DNA from: Lentisphaerota bacterium
GTDB lineage: Bacteria > Verrucomicrobiota > Kiritimatiellia > UBA8416 > VGWJ01
Direction: 5' to 3'
Length of the DNA: 64,000 bases
Assembly (NCBI GenBank): GCA_016873635.1
Contig: VGWJ01000003.1
Coordinates: 1-64,000, forward strand
Positions 27,315 to 35,919 of this stretch are shown one piece after another (positions within the stretch are counted from its first letter, which is position 1; each line of letters begins with the position of its first letter). A model generated the notes under the pieces. That model made no database searches, was not told the origin of the DNA, and worked only from the letters and a program-made list of their open reading frames with translations. The position numbers and the translations under genes were made by a program.

Positions 27315-28385
27315 ATGCTCCGCGCGAATGCCCGGCGCATGCTCTTCGGCGCGCTTGTTCTCCTCGCGGCCGGCTGCCGCGGCCCGTCCGAACGCCGGCG
27401 CGTCGCCTGGCCGGCCATGGGCACGCTGGCAAGCATTACCGCCGCGGGAAGCGACCGCGCGCGAAGCGACGAATTCGCCGCCGGGGCGAAGTTGCGCCTG
27501 TCGCGGCTCGAAGCGGCGCTGAGCGTCTACGTCGCGGACAGCGACGTCTCACGCCTCTCCCGCGCGGCCGGCGGCCCCGCGATCCCCGTGAGCGCCGACG
27601 CCGCCCGGCTGCTGCTCCTCGCGCGGCATTACGGCGAGGTCAGCGGAGGGGCGTTTGATCCGACCGTGACCCCCGTCATGAAACTCTGGGGTTTCAGCGG
27701 CGGCGCAAAGCCCGATCGGGTGCCCGACGAAGCCGCCGTCGCGGCCGCGCTTGCCGGCGTCGGCTTCCGCCGCATGCACGCGGACCTTCCGCCGCCCGGC
27801 GCAACCGGCCCGCCGACGGCGCGGCTCGACGCGCCCGGCATGGCGCTGGATCTGGGCGGCCTCGCGAAGGGCTACGCCGTGGACGTCTGCTACGCGGCCC
27901 TGCGCGAAACGGGCGCCGCGCGCGTCATCGTGGATCTCGGCGGCAACATGCGCTGCATCGGCGCGCCGTCGTCGGCGCGGCCGTGGCGCATCGGTGTGCG
28001 CAACCCCTTCAATCGCGACGAGGTCGTCGGCCGAATCGGCCTCGCCGACGGCATGGCGGTGTCCACCTCCGGCGACTACGAGCGCTTCGTGACCGTCAAC
28101 GGCGAGCGTTTCGGACACATCATGGACCCGCGCACGGGGCGCCCCGTCAAAGGCATGGCGGGCGTGACCGTCACGGCCCGTACCGCCGCGGAAGCGGACG
28201 CCATGTCCACGGCCCTGTTCGTTCTCGGGCCCGGCAAGGGCCTGGCCGCCCTGGAGCGGCTGGAGGGTTGCGAGGCCCTCTGGATTCCCGACGAGCGCCC
28301 CTTGCGCATTCTGCTGACCCCGGGCATGTCCCGCCTGTTCACCCCCGCCCCCGCCCTGCGCGCCCGCGTGACCGTGTTGAGATAG
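27315..28385 (+). CDS. apbE: FAD:protein FMN transferase lipoprotein
   Basis: Transfers FMN from FAD to a Thr/Ser of partner flavoproteins such as Nqr/Rnf subunits, in the periplasm. The 356-residue protein starts MLRANARRMLFGALVLL with lipobox LAAGC. It carries the ApbE signatures MGTLASITA, GGAFDPTVTPVMKLWGF, DLGGLAKGYAVD, GGNMRCIG and FGHIMDPRTGRPV, plus the Mg-binding EADAMSTALFVLG. A longer form from ATG 27222 (coupled to the upstream stop) is possible but would bury the signal peptide 31 residues in. The partner flavoprotein is not in this window. Confidence 0.92.
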   Translation: MLRANARRMLFGALVLLAAGCRGPSERRRVAWPAMGTLASITAAGSDRARSDEFAAGAKLRLSRLEAALSVYVADSDVSRLSRAAGGPAIPVSADAARLLLLARHYGEVSGGAFDPTVTPVMKLWGFSGGAKPDRVPDEAAVAAALAGVGFRRMHADLPPPGATGPPTARLDAPGMALDLGGLAKGYAVDVCYAALRETGAARVIVDLGGNMRCIGAPSSARPWRIGVRNPFNRDEVVGRIGLADGMAVSTSGDYERFVTVNGERFGHIMDPRTGRPVKGMAGVTVTARTAAEADAMSTALFVLGPGKGLAALERLEGCEALWIPDERPLRILLTPGMSRLFTPAPALRARVTVLR

Positions 28386-28437
28386 CTCGTCTTTCTGCTT
28401 GTGTCCGCCCGGCAAGGTGGTAAGGTCTGCGGCTGTA

Positions 28438-28704
28438 ATGGCAAAGACCCAGATAACCAGGAAGAAAGTCTCCTTCCGCGCGCCCATGCCGGCGGAGGCT
28501 CCCAGGGAGAGCGCCCCTGCGCAGACCATGGTCTCCGTGACGGCGCCCGTGGGCGCGGCGGGGCAGGCTGCCGGATCGTCGTACACCTGGGCGGCGATCG
28601 TGGCGATCGTGGCGATCCTGCTTTTCGCCGCGCTGCTCCTCCTGCAGTTCTCCGAGTACAGGATTCTGGAACTGTCTTTCCCGGTCACGGCCAAGACGCT
28701 CTGA
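28438..28704 (+). CDS. Small single-pass membrane protein
   Basis: 88 residues: a polar, Lys-rich N-terminus (MAKTQITRKKVSF), a Pro/Ala-rich stretch, one clear transmembrane helix (AAIVAIVAILLFAALLLL), and a short tail. It lies in line between apbE and rlmN. I do not recognise the family. The coding call rests on frame, codon use and the clean helix. Confidence 0.6.
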   Translation: MAKTQITRKKVSFRAPMPAEAPRESAPAQTMVSVTAPVGAAGQAAGSSYTWAAIVAIVAILLFAALLLLQFSEYRILELSFPVTAKTL

Positions 28705-28733
28705 ACCCGAGTCCGTCATCCCTCGCTTCAGCC

Positions 28734-29813
28734 GTGGATTCCCCGGCCGCGAAGCCGCCTGCCCCGCTGCTGATCCACGGCCTGACCCGCGACGAGCTCG
28801 CGCGCGTATGCCGCGAAGCCGGCGCCCAGCCGTATCGCGCGCGACAGGTCTGGGACTGGCTCTATCGCAAACGGGTGTCCGAATGGGACGCCATGACCAA
28901 TCTGCCTCCCGCGCTGCGCGCCGCGCTGTCCGGGCGCTGCCTGCTGCGGCCGGCCGAAGCGCTGCGCGTGGAGGGCCGGCCCGGACATACGCGCAAGATC
29001 CTGGCCGGACTGGCCGACGGCGAGCAGGTCGAGGAAGTGCTGATTCCGGCCGCGCGGCGGCGCACGGTGTGCGTATCCTCGCAGGTGGGCTGCCGGTTCA
29101 GGTGCGCCTTCTGCGCCAGCGGCCAGGCGGGTTTCCGCCGCAACCTCGAAGCGGGGGAAATGGTCGGCCAGGCGCTGCTGGCCGCGCGCCTTCTCGAAGC
29201 GGCGCCCACGCACGTGGTGTTCATGGGCGTGGGCGAACCGCTGGACAACTACGACGCGGTGCTCCGGGCCGTGCGCATCCTGAACGACGCCGACGGCCTG
29301 GCCGTCGGCGCCCGCCGCATCACCATCAGCACCTGCGGGCTGGTTCCGGGCATCGCGCGCCTGGCCGGCGAAGGGCTGCAGGTTGAGCTGTCGGTCTCGC
29401 TGCACGCCCCGACCGACGCGCTGCGCGCGGAGCTGATGCCGGTGAACCGGCGCTACCCGCTGGCCGTCCTGCTGGAAGCCTGCCGCGACTACACGGCGCG
29501 CACCGGCCGCATCGTCACCTTCGAATACACGCTCATCCGCGGCTGCAACGACGCGCGGGAGCACGCCCGCGCCCTGGCCGCCCTGTTGAAGGGCCTGGCC
29601 TGCCGCGTGAACCTGATCCCGCTCAGCCCCGTGGCGGAGTTCGGGTACGCCGCCTCCGACGCGGCCGCCGCCCGCCTCTTCACGGAGACCCTCTCCCGCG
29701 CCGGCATCAACGCCACCCTGCGCATTTCGCGCGGCGCCTCCCTCGACGCCGCCTGCGGCCAGCTCCGCGCGCGGTCCCGGAGCCAACCGTTGCCGGGCGG
29801 GCCGCGCCGTTGA
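28734..29813 (+). CDS. rlmN: Dual-specificity RNA methyltransferase RlmN
   Basis: Radical SAM enzyme methylating C2 of A2503 in 23S rRNA and A37 in some tRNAs. The 359-residue protein has the radical SAM cluster C120-x3-C124-x2-C127 (VGCRFRCAFCASG), FMGVGEPLDNY, STCGLVPGI and the catalytic cysteine Cys341 in AACGQLR near the C-terminus. The GTG at 28734 gives the usual length. A second conserved Cys (TVCVSSQVGC) is in place. The following 560 bp hold only remnants. Confidence 0.95.
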   Translation: MDSPAAKPPAPLLIHGLTRDELARVCREAGAQPYRARQVWDWLYRKRVSEWDAMTNLPPALRAALSGRCLLRPAEALRVEGRPGHTRKILAGLADGEQVEEVLIPAARRRTVCVSSQVGCRFRCAFCASGQAGFRRNLEAGEMVGQALLAARLLEAAPTHVVFMGVGEPLDNYDAVLRAVRILNDADGLAVGARRITISTCGLVPGIARLAGEGLQVELSVSLHAPTDALRAELMPVNRRYPLAVLLEACRDYTARTGRIVTFEYTLIRGCNDAREHARALAALLKGLACRVNLIPLSPVAEFGYAASDAAAARLFTETLSRAGINATLRISRGASLDAACGQLRARSRSQPLPGGPRR

Positions 29814-29825
29814 CTGCCGCGGGCC

Positions 29826-29993
29826 GTGCGGAAAGTGATGGAGCTGGGCGGGCGGACCTGTTCGCCGGAGGCGCATATGTTTCCGGGGTCCTCGGAAGGG
29901 CGGCATCTGACCGAGCGCAGCGCGGAGCGCATCGTGCGGGAAGCCGCGGCCGCCGCCGGCATTTTGAAAGACGTCAGCCTGGAAAGCCACCGA
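29826..29993 (+). pseudogene. Fragment of a tyrosine recombinase/integrase
   Basis: The open frame encodes MFPGSSEGRHLTERSAERI and REAAAAAGILKDVSLESHR. This matches in order and spacing the part of integron/phage-type tyrosine recombinases just before the catalytic HxLRHSFATHL motif (an FPG...LT.RS...KA..AGI..VS.HSLR pattern). The match stops at ESHR; the downstream frame turns into unrelated sequence, and nothing upstream encodes the N-terminal core. The remaining stretch (29994-30379) has no recognisable gene. It holds a 44-bp repeat and the guaB promoter. Recombinase identity is by eye only. Confidence 0.5.
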
Positions 29994-30125
29994 CAGAATG
30001 ACGGCCCAGATCGCCTCTGGGCTCAACTGCTTCAACTGCACTTCCGTGCCCTGCCAGCCTTCGCCCGCATCGCTCCAAGCCTCGGACGTACGCTTCAAGC
30101 GTTCGATCTGGCCGCGAACCTTCAG

Positions 30126-30169
30126 TTCAACAAGAACAGTTCGGCCGCGAAGCGGCTGAACTGCTCTCT
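30126..30169 (+). repeat. 44-bp imperfect palindromic repeat, copy 1 (attC-like?)
   Basis: The core is an inverted repeat: CAGTTC (30137-30142) and GCCGC (30144-30148) pair with GCGGC (30152-30156) and GAACTG (30158-30163) around a GAA loop. A second copy differing at one base lies inverted at 41236-41279. On the minus strand GTTGAAC, which fits the integron core consensus GTTRRRY, lies five bases from the stem. Close to it lies an integrase fragment, so an integron attC site is possible; a small transposon remnant is equally possible. Confidence 0.6.
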
Positions 30170-30290
30170 ATGACGACGTTATGCTGCAAAGACGAGGAAG
30201 AAGCGGTCACGTATTGCCGGCGCTTGGTTGGGCATGGATCTCGACTTCGTGAACGCGGGATTTGCCCTTGATGCTGAGCGCTTTTGATGC

Positions 30291-30319
30291 TTGACCGCGG
30301 GCCGCGGGGCGCGTATGAG
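30291..30319 (+). promoter_or_regulatory. Sigma-70-like promoter of guaB
   Basis: TTGACC (30291-30296), a 17-bp spacer, then TATGAG (30314-30319), about 60 bases before the guaB start. The spacing is ideal; the -10 box matches moderately. Confidence 0.5.
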
Positions 30320-30379
30320 TCTGCGGGCAACGGGCACGGCGTGCGTTGGGGCATCGACGGCCCGCAGCGGAGAACAGCG

Positions 30380-31873
30380 ATGAGCATCAACGAGAGCGTC
30401 GGCGCCTTCATGGCCGGTTTCGTCCACGAGGGCCTCACCTTCGACGACGTTTCACTGGTCACGCAGTACGCCGATTTTCTGCCCGACCAGACGGACATCG
30501 CCAGCCGGCTGACCTCGCGCATCCCGCTCAACATGCCCATGATCAGCGCCGCGATGGACACGGTCACCGAGGCGCCCATGGCCGTGGTCATGGCCCTCTT
30601 GGGCGGCATCGGCGTCATTCACAAGAACCTGACCGTCGAGGAGCAGGCCCGACAGGCGGCAATCGTGAAGCACCACCTGCACGGGCTGATCCGCGATCCG
30701 ATCGTCTTCCGCACCGACCAGACGCTCGAGGACATCAACCGCCGCAAGCGCGAGAAGGACTACAAGTTCAACGGCTTCCCGATCCTGGATGAGCACGACA
30801 ACCTGGCCGGGATCCTGACCGCCACGGACATGAAGTTCGCCCGCGACCGCACGGCCAAGCTGGCGGACATCATGACCAGGGAGGTCATCACCGCACCGCC
30901 CGACACCTCGCTGCAGCAGGCCTGCGAGCTCATGATGAAGCACCGCATCGGCAAGCTGCCGCTGGTCCAGAAGGGCAAGCTGATGGGTCTCTACAGCTTC
31001 ACCGACGTCCGCACGCTGGTGGAGAACGTGCAGCCGCTGTACAACCGCGACGCCAAGTACCGGCTGCGCGTGGCGGCGGCCATCAGCCCGGCCGACTACC
31101 GCCGCGTCGAAGCGCTGGCGGCGGAGGACGTGGACGCCGTCGTGGTGGACAGCGCGCACGGGCACACCAGGGGCGTCATCGAGATGGTGCGCTGGGTGTG
31201 CGCGCACTATCCCGACATCGACGTGATCGCCGGCAACGTGGGCACCGCCGAGGGCGCGCTGGCCCTGCGCGACGCCGGGGCGCACGCCGTCAAGGTGGGC
31301 ATCGGACCCGGCTCGATCTGCACCACGCGCGTGGTCTGCGGCGTGGGTATTCCCCAGATCACGGCCATCTACAACGCCGTGTCCGCGCTGGAGGACAGCG
31401 TGCCGGTCATCGCCGACGGCGGGGTGCGGCATTCAGGCGACGTGCCCAAGGCGCTGGCGGCGGGAGCCGAGAGCGTCATGCTCGGCTCGGTGCTGGCCGG
31501 CACCGAGGAAAGCCCCGGCGAGAAGATCATTCATCAGGGCCGCCAGTACGTGGTCTACCGCGGCATGGGCAGCCTGGCGGCCATGCGCGAGGGCATCGGC
31601 AGCCGGGAACGCTACGGCCAGGCCGGCGTGGAGGACGAGGAGCGTCTCGTGCCCCAGGGCATCGAGGGCATCGTGCCCTACGCCGGGGACGTGCGCAAAG
31701 TCATGACCCAGTTCTGCGGAGGCCTGCGCTCGGCGCTGGGTTACTGCGGATGCCGCTCGGCGCGCGACCTGCGCCGGCGCGCCCGCTTCGTGAGGGTCTC
31801 GCTGGCCGGGCTGGCCGAAGCGCATCCCCACGACGTCAAGATCATGAAGGAGGCGCCGAACTACCGCTCCTGA
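30380..31873 (+). CDS. guaB: Inosine 5'-monophosphate dehydrogenase
   Basis: Oxidises IMP to XMP with NAD+, the committed step of guanine nucleotide synthesis. The 497-residue protein has [17 protein letters not shown] and [12 protein letters not shown] at the N-terminus, then two CBS domains (roughly residues 95-215: [30 protein letters not shown]). The catalytic loop [11 protein letters not shown] contains Cys314, followed by [18 protein letters not shown] and the flap [10 protein letters not shown]...YGQ. The ATG at 30380 is preferred over an upstream ATG at 30284, which lies ahead of the predicted promoter. Confidence 0.97.
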   Translation: MSINESVGAFMAGFVHEGLTFDDVSLVTQYADFLPDQTDIASRLTSRIPLNMPMISAAMDTVTEAPMAVVMALLGGIGVIHKNLTVEEQARQAAIVKHHLHGLIRDPIVFRTDQTLEDINRRKREKDYKFNGFPILDEHDNLAGILTATDMKFARDRTAKLADIMTREVITAPPDTSLQQACELMMKHRIGKLPLVQKGKLMGLYSFTDVRTLVENVQPLYNRDAKYRLRVAAAISPADYRRVEALAAEDVDAVVVDSAHGHTRGVIEMVRWVCAHYPDIDVIAGNVGTAEGALALRDAGAHAVKVGIGPGSICTTRVVCGVGIPQITAIYNAVSALEDSVPVIADGGVRHSGDVPKALAAGAESVMLGSVLAGTEESPGEKIIHQGRQYVVYRGMGSLAAMREGIGSRERYGQAGVEDEERLVPQGIEGIVPYAGDVRKVMTQFCGGLRSALGYCGCRSARDLRRRARFVRVSLAGLAEAHPHDVKIMKEAPNYRS

Positions 31874-31991
31874 CCGGCACGGCCGCGCCGCCCCGTCCCG
31901 CGGCTTCTCCACGCCCCGCGGAAGGTTGTCGCCGCCGCGGAGCCGCACCCGGCGCACGCGCACGCGGAGAGCCGGAAAATGAAGGCGGCCG

Positions 31992-32888
31992 TCAGAAAGC
32001 TCCGAAGAGAATGCTGGTGAAGGACACCACCGGCGAGGTCTCGCGCGAATCGTCGATCCAGGCGCGCAGCTCGCGGATCGCCTGCTCCAGCTCCCGGTAG
32101 AGGCCGTCGTCGCGGATGAGACGTCCCACGACGCCTTCGGATTTCTCGATCTGCTCGGCCGTGCGGCGCAGCGAGGCCGCGGCCGCCGCCAGGTCGCCGT
32201 ATACGGGACTCTTCTCCGCCAGAAGCTGCCCCACGACGCCTTCGCCCTTCTCGAGCCGCTCGGTGAGCACCCTCAGGGAACGGACCATGGCGGTCATCTC
32301 CTCGTAGACCTCCTCGTCTTCCGAGAGGATGCGCCCGAGGGTTCCTTTCCCTTCGCCGACGCGCCGCGCCGTGTCGTGAAAAAGGTCGACCGCTTCCTTG
32401 AGGCTGTCCAGAACCCCCTCCTCGATAATGCCCTTCTTTATGGCGCCCACCAGCTCGGCGGCGTCGGCGACCAGGTCGTAAGGTTTCTCGCCCCGCAGCA
32501 CCGTGTCCGGCGGCAGGAGGGGCCGTTCGGGCGAACCCTCGTATATCTCCAGGTAGCGCCCGCCGAGAACCGAGGACGCCACCACGGCCGCGCTGTAGTC
32601 CTCCCGGATGTGCAGCGGGTACTGGAGCAGCAGATGGGCGTGAACGCCGTCGGGCCTCAACCGCAGGCCGCGCACGCGCCCCACTTCCATGCCGCGCACG
32701 ACCACGCTGTCGCCGTCGCGCAGGCCCATGGTATGGCTGAAGACCACCTCCAGCTCGTGCTTCTCGCCGAACCAGGTCTCGCGGGACAGGATGATCGTGA
32801 AATAGCCCAGCCCGAACAGGACCATGACCATCACCACGCCCACCACGATTTCCGTGGTCAGCTCCCGGACAATCCAGTCTCTCCTCAT
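31992..32888 (-). CDS. MlaD-type MCE-domain lipid-binding protein
   Basis: A 298-residue protein anchored by one N-terminal helix (EIVVGVVMVMVLFGLGYF), followed by an MCE domain (residues ~40-120: VVFSHTMGLRDGDSVVVRG, MEVGRVRGLRL, YLEIYEG). A long helical/coiled tail has repeated phrases of the type ExxEGVVGxLL, giving three similar blocks. The MCE domain holds phospholipid in the periplasm for the MlaFE pump. The last codons of mlaF overlap its start (ATGA). The tail is longer than in E. coli MlaD and resembles PqiB/Mce-type needle helices. Confidence 0.9.
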   Translation of the reverse strand: MRRDWIVRELTTEIVVGVVMVMVLFGLGYFTIILSRETWFGEKHELEVVFSHTMGLRDGDSVVVRGMEVGRVRGLRLRPDGVHAHLLLQYPLHIREDYSAAVVASSVLGGRYLEIYEGSPERPLLPPDTVLRGEKPYDLVADAAELVGAIKKGIIEEGVLDSLKEAVDLFHDTARRVGEGKGTLGRILSEDEEVYEEMTAMVRSLRVLTERLEKGEGVVGQLLAEKSPVYGDLAAAAASLRRTAEQIEKSEGVVGRLIRDDGLYRELEQAIRELRAWIDDSRETSPVVSFTSILFGAF

Positions 32889-33655
32889 CGCGCGTTCCTT
32901 TCCCACACGCCCTCCGCGGTGATGAACTGGGACCGCAGAAAGGCCTGCACTTCTTCGTTTTCGGACTGCATGAACTCCCGGGGCGAAGCCATTTCCACGA
33001 TCGTCCCGCCGTAGAGCATGGCGACCATGGTCCCGATGGAAAGCGCGCTATGCAGGTCGTGCGTGACCACCACGCTGGTGACCCCGAGATCCCGCCCCGC
33101 CCGCGCGATCAGGCGGTCAATGGTCCGCGACGAGACCGGATCCAGCCCGGAGGTGGGTTCGTCGTAAAGGACGATCTCCGGGTTGCGGATGATGGCCCGC
33201 GCCAGTCCGGCCCGCTTGCGCATGCCTCCCGATATCTCCGCGGGCAGCTTCCCGCCGTGCTCTTCGAGGTCCACGAGCCGGAGCGCTTCCGCGACGCGGC
33301 GCTCGATCTCCGCTTCGTCCTCCCGCGTCTTCTCCCTGAGCGGCAGGGCCACGTTCTCGGCCACGTTCAGCCAGGCCAGGAGCGCGCCGCTCTGGAAAAG
33401 GTATCCGAACCGTTCGCGGACCCGGCGCAGCCCCGCTTCCGGGAGCTCCGTGATGTCTTCGCCGTCCACCAGCACCCGCCCCGCGTCGGGCGTCATCAGC
33501 CGCACCATGTGCTTGAGCGTCACGCTCTTGCCGGCGCCCGAGGGGCCCACGATCACGAAGACCTCCCCGCGCCGGACGCGGAAGCTCACGCCGTCCAGCA
33601 CCGCCTGCCCGGCCAGCACCTTGGTCACATTGTCGAATTCGATCAGCGCGCGCAT
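32885..33655 (-). CDS. MlaF-type lipid ABC transporter ATPase
   Basis: A 256-residue ATPase with Walker A GPSGAGKSVTL, signature ISGGMRKRAGLARAI, Walker B IVLYDEPTSGLDP and H-loop VTHDL. The GGMRKR signature and the phrase FGYLFQSGALLAWLNV are characteristic of the MlaF/Ttg2A group. It lies between mlaE and mlaD. It should power phospholipid movement between the inner membrane and the MCE protein. Confidence 0.93.
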   Translation of the reverse strand: MRALIEFDNVTKVLAGQAVLDGVSFRVRRGEVFVIVGPSGAGKSVTLKHMVRLMTPDAGRVLVDGEDITELPEAGLRRVRERFGYLFQSGALLAWLNVAENVALPLREKTREDEAEIERRVAEALRLVDLEEHGGKLPAEISGGMRKRAGLARAIIRNPEIVLYDEPTSGLDPVSSRTIDRLIARAGRDLGVTSVVVTHDLHSALSIGTMVAMLYGGTIVEMASPREFMQSENEEVQAFLRSQFITAEGVWERNAR

Positions 33656-33659
33656 GTGC

Positions 33660-34472
33660 CTACTCGTACAGCAGCCGCGTCACGATGTAGCCCGCCACGA
33701 GGATCAGCAGGAACGCGGTGATGACCGCGCGCCGCGTGGCGTAGCCGACGCCCTGCGCGCCCTGCGTGGCCCCGAACCCCGCGTGGCAGGACACGATCGT
33801 GATGATGATCCCGAAAAGCAGCGCCTTCAACAGGCCCACGTAGAGGTCTTTCACCGCCGCGTAGCGCGTGGCGTTGTAGAAATAGGCGCTCCAGGCCACG
33901 TCGAGCTGCGTGACGCCCACCAGTCCGCCGCCGAGCACACCCATGATCGAAGCGTAGAACGTCAGCACGGGGGTCATGACGGCCATGGCCGCCAGGCGCG
34001 GCATCACCAGGAAGCGCACCGGGTCTATGGACATCAGCTCCAGCGCCTCGATCTCTTCCGAGACCGTCATCGTGGCCAGCCGCGCGGCCATGGCCGAGCC
34101 CACGCAGGCCGCCAGGATCAGCGCCGTCATGAAAGGACCCATCTCCCGCAGCATGGACACCATCACCGCGGCGCCAATGTTGACTTCCTGGTGAAAGCGC
34201 CTCAGCTGCAGCCCGGTCTGCAGCGAGAGAATCATGCCCGTGAACACGGCCACCACCGTGATCACCCCGAGACTGCGCACGCCGGAGACGTACATCTGCA
34301 TGACGATCTCGTGGCGGCTGCGTGCGCTGAACGCGTAGCGCAGGCAGGCTACGGCGCGCGCCAGCAGCACGCCCGCGCGGCCGGCGGCGCGGCACCCGAA
34401 CAGGGCGCGGCGCCCGATGCGGCCCAGCATGTTCAGGGAGGGCGGAAAATACTCGGGCTCCCTAGTGATCAT
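33660..34472 (-). CDS. MlaE-type lipid ABC transporter permease
   Basis: A 270-residue membrane protein with the family core: GVITVVAVFTGMILSLQTG, GPFMTALILAACVGSAMAA, ATMTVSEEIEALELMSIDP and GGLVGVTQLDVAWSAYF. The ATG at 34472 overlaps the end of the upstream gene by 11 bases. The order mlaE-mlaF-mlaD is standard, but the cell's MlaB and MlaC/MlaA partners are not visible here. Confidence 0.93.
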   Translation of the reverse strand: MITREPEYFPPSLNMLGRIGRRALFGCRAAGRAGVLLARAVACLRYAFSARSRHEIVMQMYVSGVRSLGVITVVAVFTGMILSLQTGLQLRRFHQEVNIGAAVMVSMLREMGPFMTALILAACVGSAMAARLATMTVSEEIEALELMSIDPVRFLVMPRLAAMAVMTPVLTFYASIMGVLGGGLVGVTQLDVAWSAYFYNATRYAAVKDLYVGLLKALLFGIIITIVSCHAGFGATQGAQGVGYATRRAVITAFLLILVAGYIVTRLLYE

Positions 34473-35919
34473 CGCAATGAACCCTCGCGAAGTATAGCAG
34501 CCGCAGCTCCTTACGCAAACCTTCACGCCGGTAGCCCAGCAGCCCGCGCAGCAGTTCGCAGGCGCGCGCGCCGTCCCCGTCCGTTTCCCGCGCGACGTTC
34601 AGCAGCGGAAAGAGCGACCACGCGCGGCCGCCCGCGCCGTCGTTGCGGTAGCGGTACAGGCCCCACAGCAGCTCGTGCGCGCGGGCCGCGCCCTCGCGTT
34701 CCCACGTCGCCACGGTCCAGAACGGAGCCAGGTTCTTGTCCACGGCCCGCATGTCCTTGGTCGGCCACAGCTCCAGCGCGCGGACCGCCGCCGCGTCGTG
34801 CTCGCGCCGGTAGGAGAAAAGCGGCCACAGCCGGAAGTACTTCAGGTACGGGTCGGCCTGTTCCGCGCCCGCCGCCTTGCCGCGCCGCGTCTCGGCGTGG
34901 ATCAGGGGGTTCAGCAGGAAGCGGCGCACAACGTATTCCGGCCGCTCGTGCCGGTCAATGAAACAGACCGGCCAGAGCACGCACGCGCGGTCCATGCCCG
35001 CCTGGCTGCGCCGGCCCCACAGCGGCCAGAGATAAAGCGTGCGGGGGTCGTCGGACCGGTACCGCACGAAGGGCCAGGGACAATGCAGCAGCCGGACGTC
35101 GTCGCTGACGGTGTAACGGAACAGGGGCGGCAGCGCCATCCAGGTGCGGCCGTCCTTCACCCGCGCGTAGCCGAAGAGCGGAAAGACCGCGTAGCCGAAG
35201 CCTTCGCCGCCCCGGTAGCGGAACCGGGCGTGGGTCCAGACGGGCCACATCACGAACGCGGCCTCCTGCCGGCCCTCGTTCACGGCGCGGCCGTAGAATG
35301 GAAAGACGCGGAAACGCCGCACGCCTTGGCCCCGCGTGTCCTCGAATACCGGCCAGAGCACGCCGCGCGTGACCACGTCGTTCACCTGCGCCCGCATATA
35401 CAGCGGAAAAAGGACAAAAACAAAGCTGTCGAAACTCAGGAATTCGTTGAACCTGCCCGCGAGGGGGAATACGCCGAAGTACTCCTCGCCGTTGCGGTCG
35501 CGTCCGGCCGCAAGAAAAGGAATGACCACGACTCTGAAGCGCGAACCGCGCGTCGCGGTGTCGTAATCGTTGCCGAAGGCCGTCAGACAATGCCAGCTGC
35601 GCTCCCCGCGCAGATCGCGCACCTCGCACACCGGCCACAGGAACTGGCGCTGCACGCGTTCGCCGGCGGCATCGCGCTCCTCGCTGTAGAAGGGGCGCAC
35701 GGCCAGGAAGGACGCGCCGTCCGGCGCGGTCCGGCGCTCGAAGAACGGACCCAGGACGCGCAGCCGCGCGTTGCCGCGCGCGTCGGTGTCGCGGCTGGCC
35801 AGGCATCCCGCGTCAAAGGGCCGGGATGAAGCGGGCTCGGCGCGCGACGCAACGGCCGCCGCCAGCAGGCCGATCACCCCGGCCAGCCGCGCCGCCGCAA
35901 CCAGTCGCTCAGCCGTCAT
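34462..35919 (-). CDS. Secreted aromatic-repeat protein of unknown function in the mla operon
   Basis: A 485-residue protein with a signal peptide (GVIGLLAAAVASRA). The body is built of many short strands rich in Phe/Trp/Tyr-Pro, such as FLWPVCEV, FGVFPLAGRF, FVLFPLYMRA, FRVFPFYGRA, FVMWPVWTHA, YAVFPLFGYA and LYLWPLWGRR. Each is followed by a charged turn, giving a repeat of about 20-40 residues. This looks like a beta-barrel or beta-solenoid on the cell surface. It overlaps pyrB upstream and mlaE downstream by 11 bases each, so it is translationally linked to the lipid transporter. An outer-membrane partner of the Mla system is a guess. Confidence 0.7.
   Translation of the reverse strand: MTAERLVAAARLAGVIGLLAAAVASRAEPASSRPFDAGCLASRDTDARGNARLRVLGPFFERRTAPDGASFLAVRPFYSEERDAAGERVQRQFLWPVCEVRDLRGERSWHCLTAFGNDYDTATRGSRFRVVVIPFLAAGRDRNGEEYFGVFPLAGRFNEFLSFDSFVFVLFPLYMRAQVNDVVTRGVLWPVFEDTRGQGVRRFRVFPFYGRAVNEGRQEAAFVMWPVWTHARFRYRGGEGFGYAVFPLFGYARVKDGRTWMALPPLFRYTVSDDVRLLHCPWPFVRYRSDDPRTLYLWPLWGRRSQAGMDRACVLWPVCFIDRHERPEYVVRRFLLNPLIHAETRRGKAAGAEQADPYLKYFRLWPLFSYRREHDAAAVRALELWPTKDMRAVDKNLAPFWTVATWEREGAARAHELLWGLYRYRNDGAGGRAWSLFPLLNVARETDGDGARACELLRGLLGYRREGLRKELRLLYFARVHCDDH

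Noticed and set aside
22279-27432. 1717-codon minus-strand open frame across the exporter genes
   Set aside because: Low-complexity Arg/Ala/Gly/Gln composition and full overlap with well-supported plus-strand genes mark it as a GC-driven shadow.
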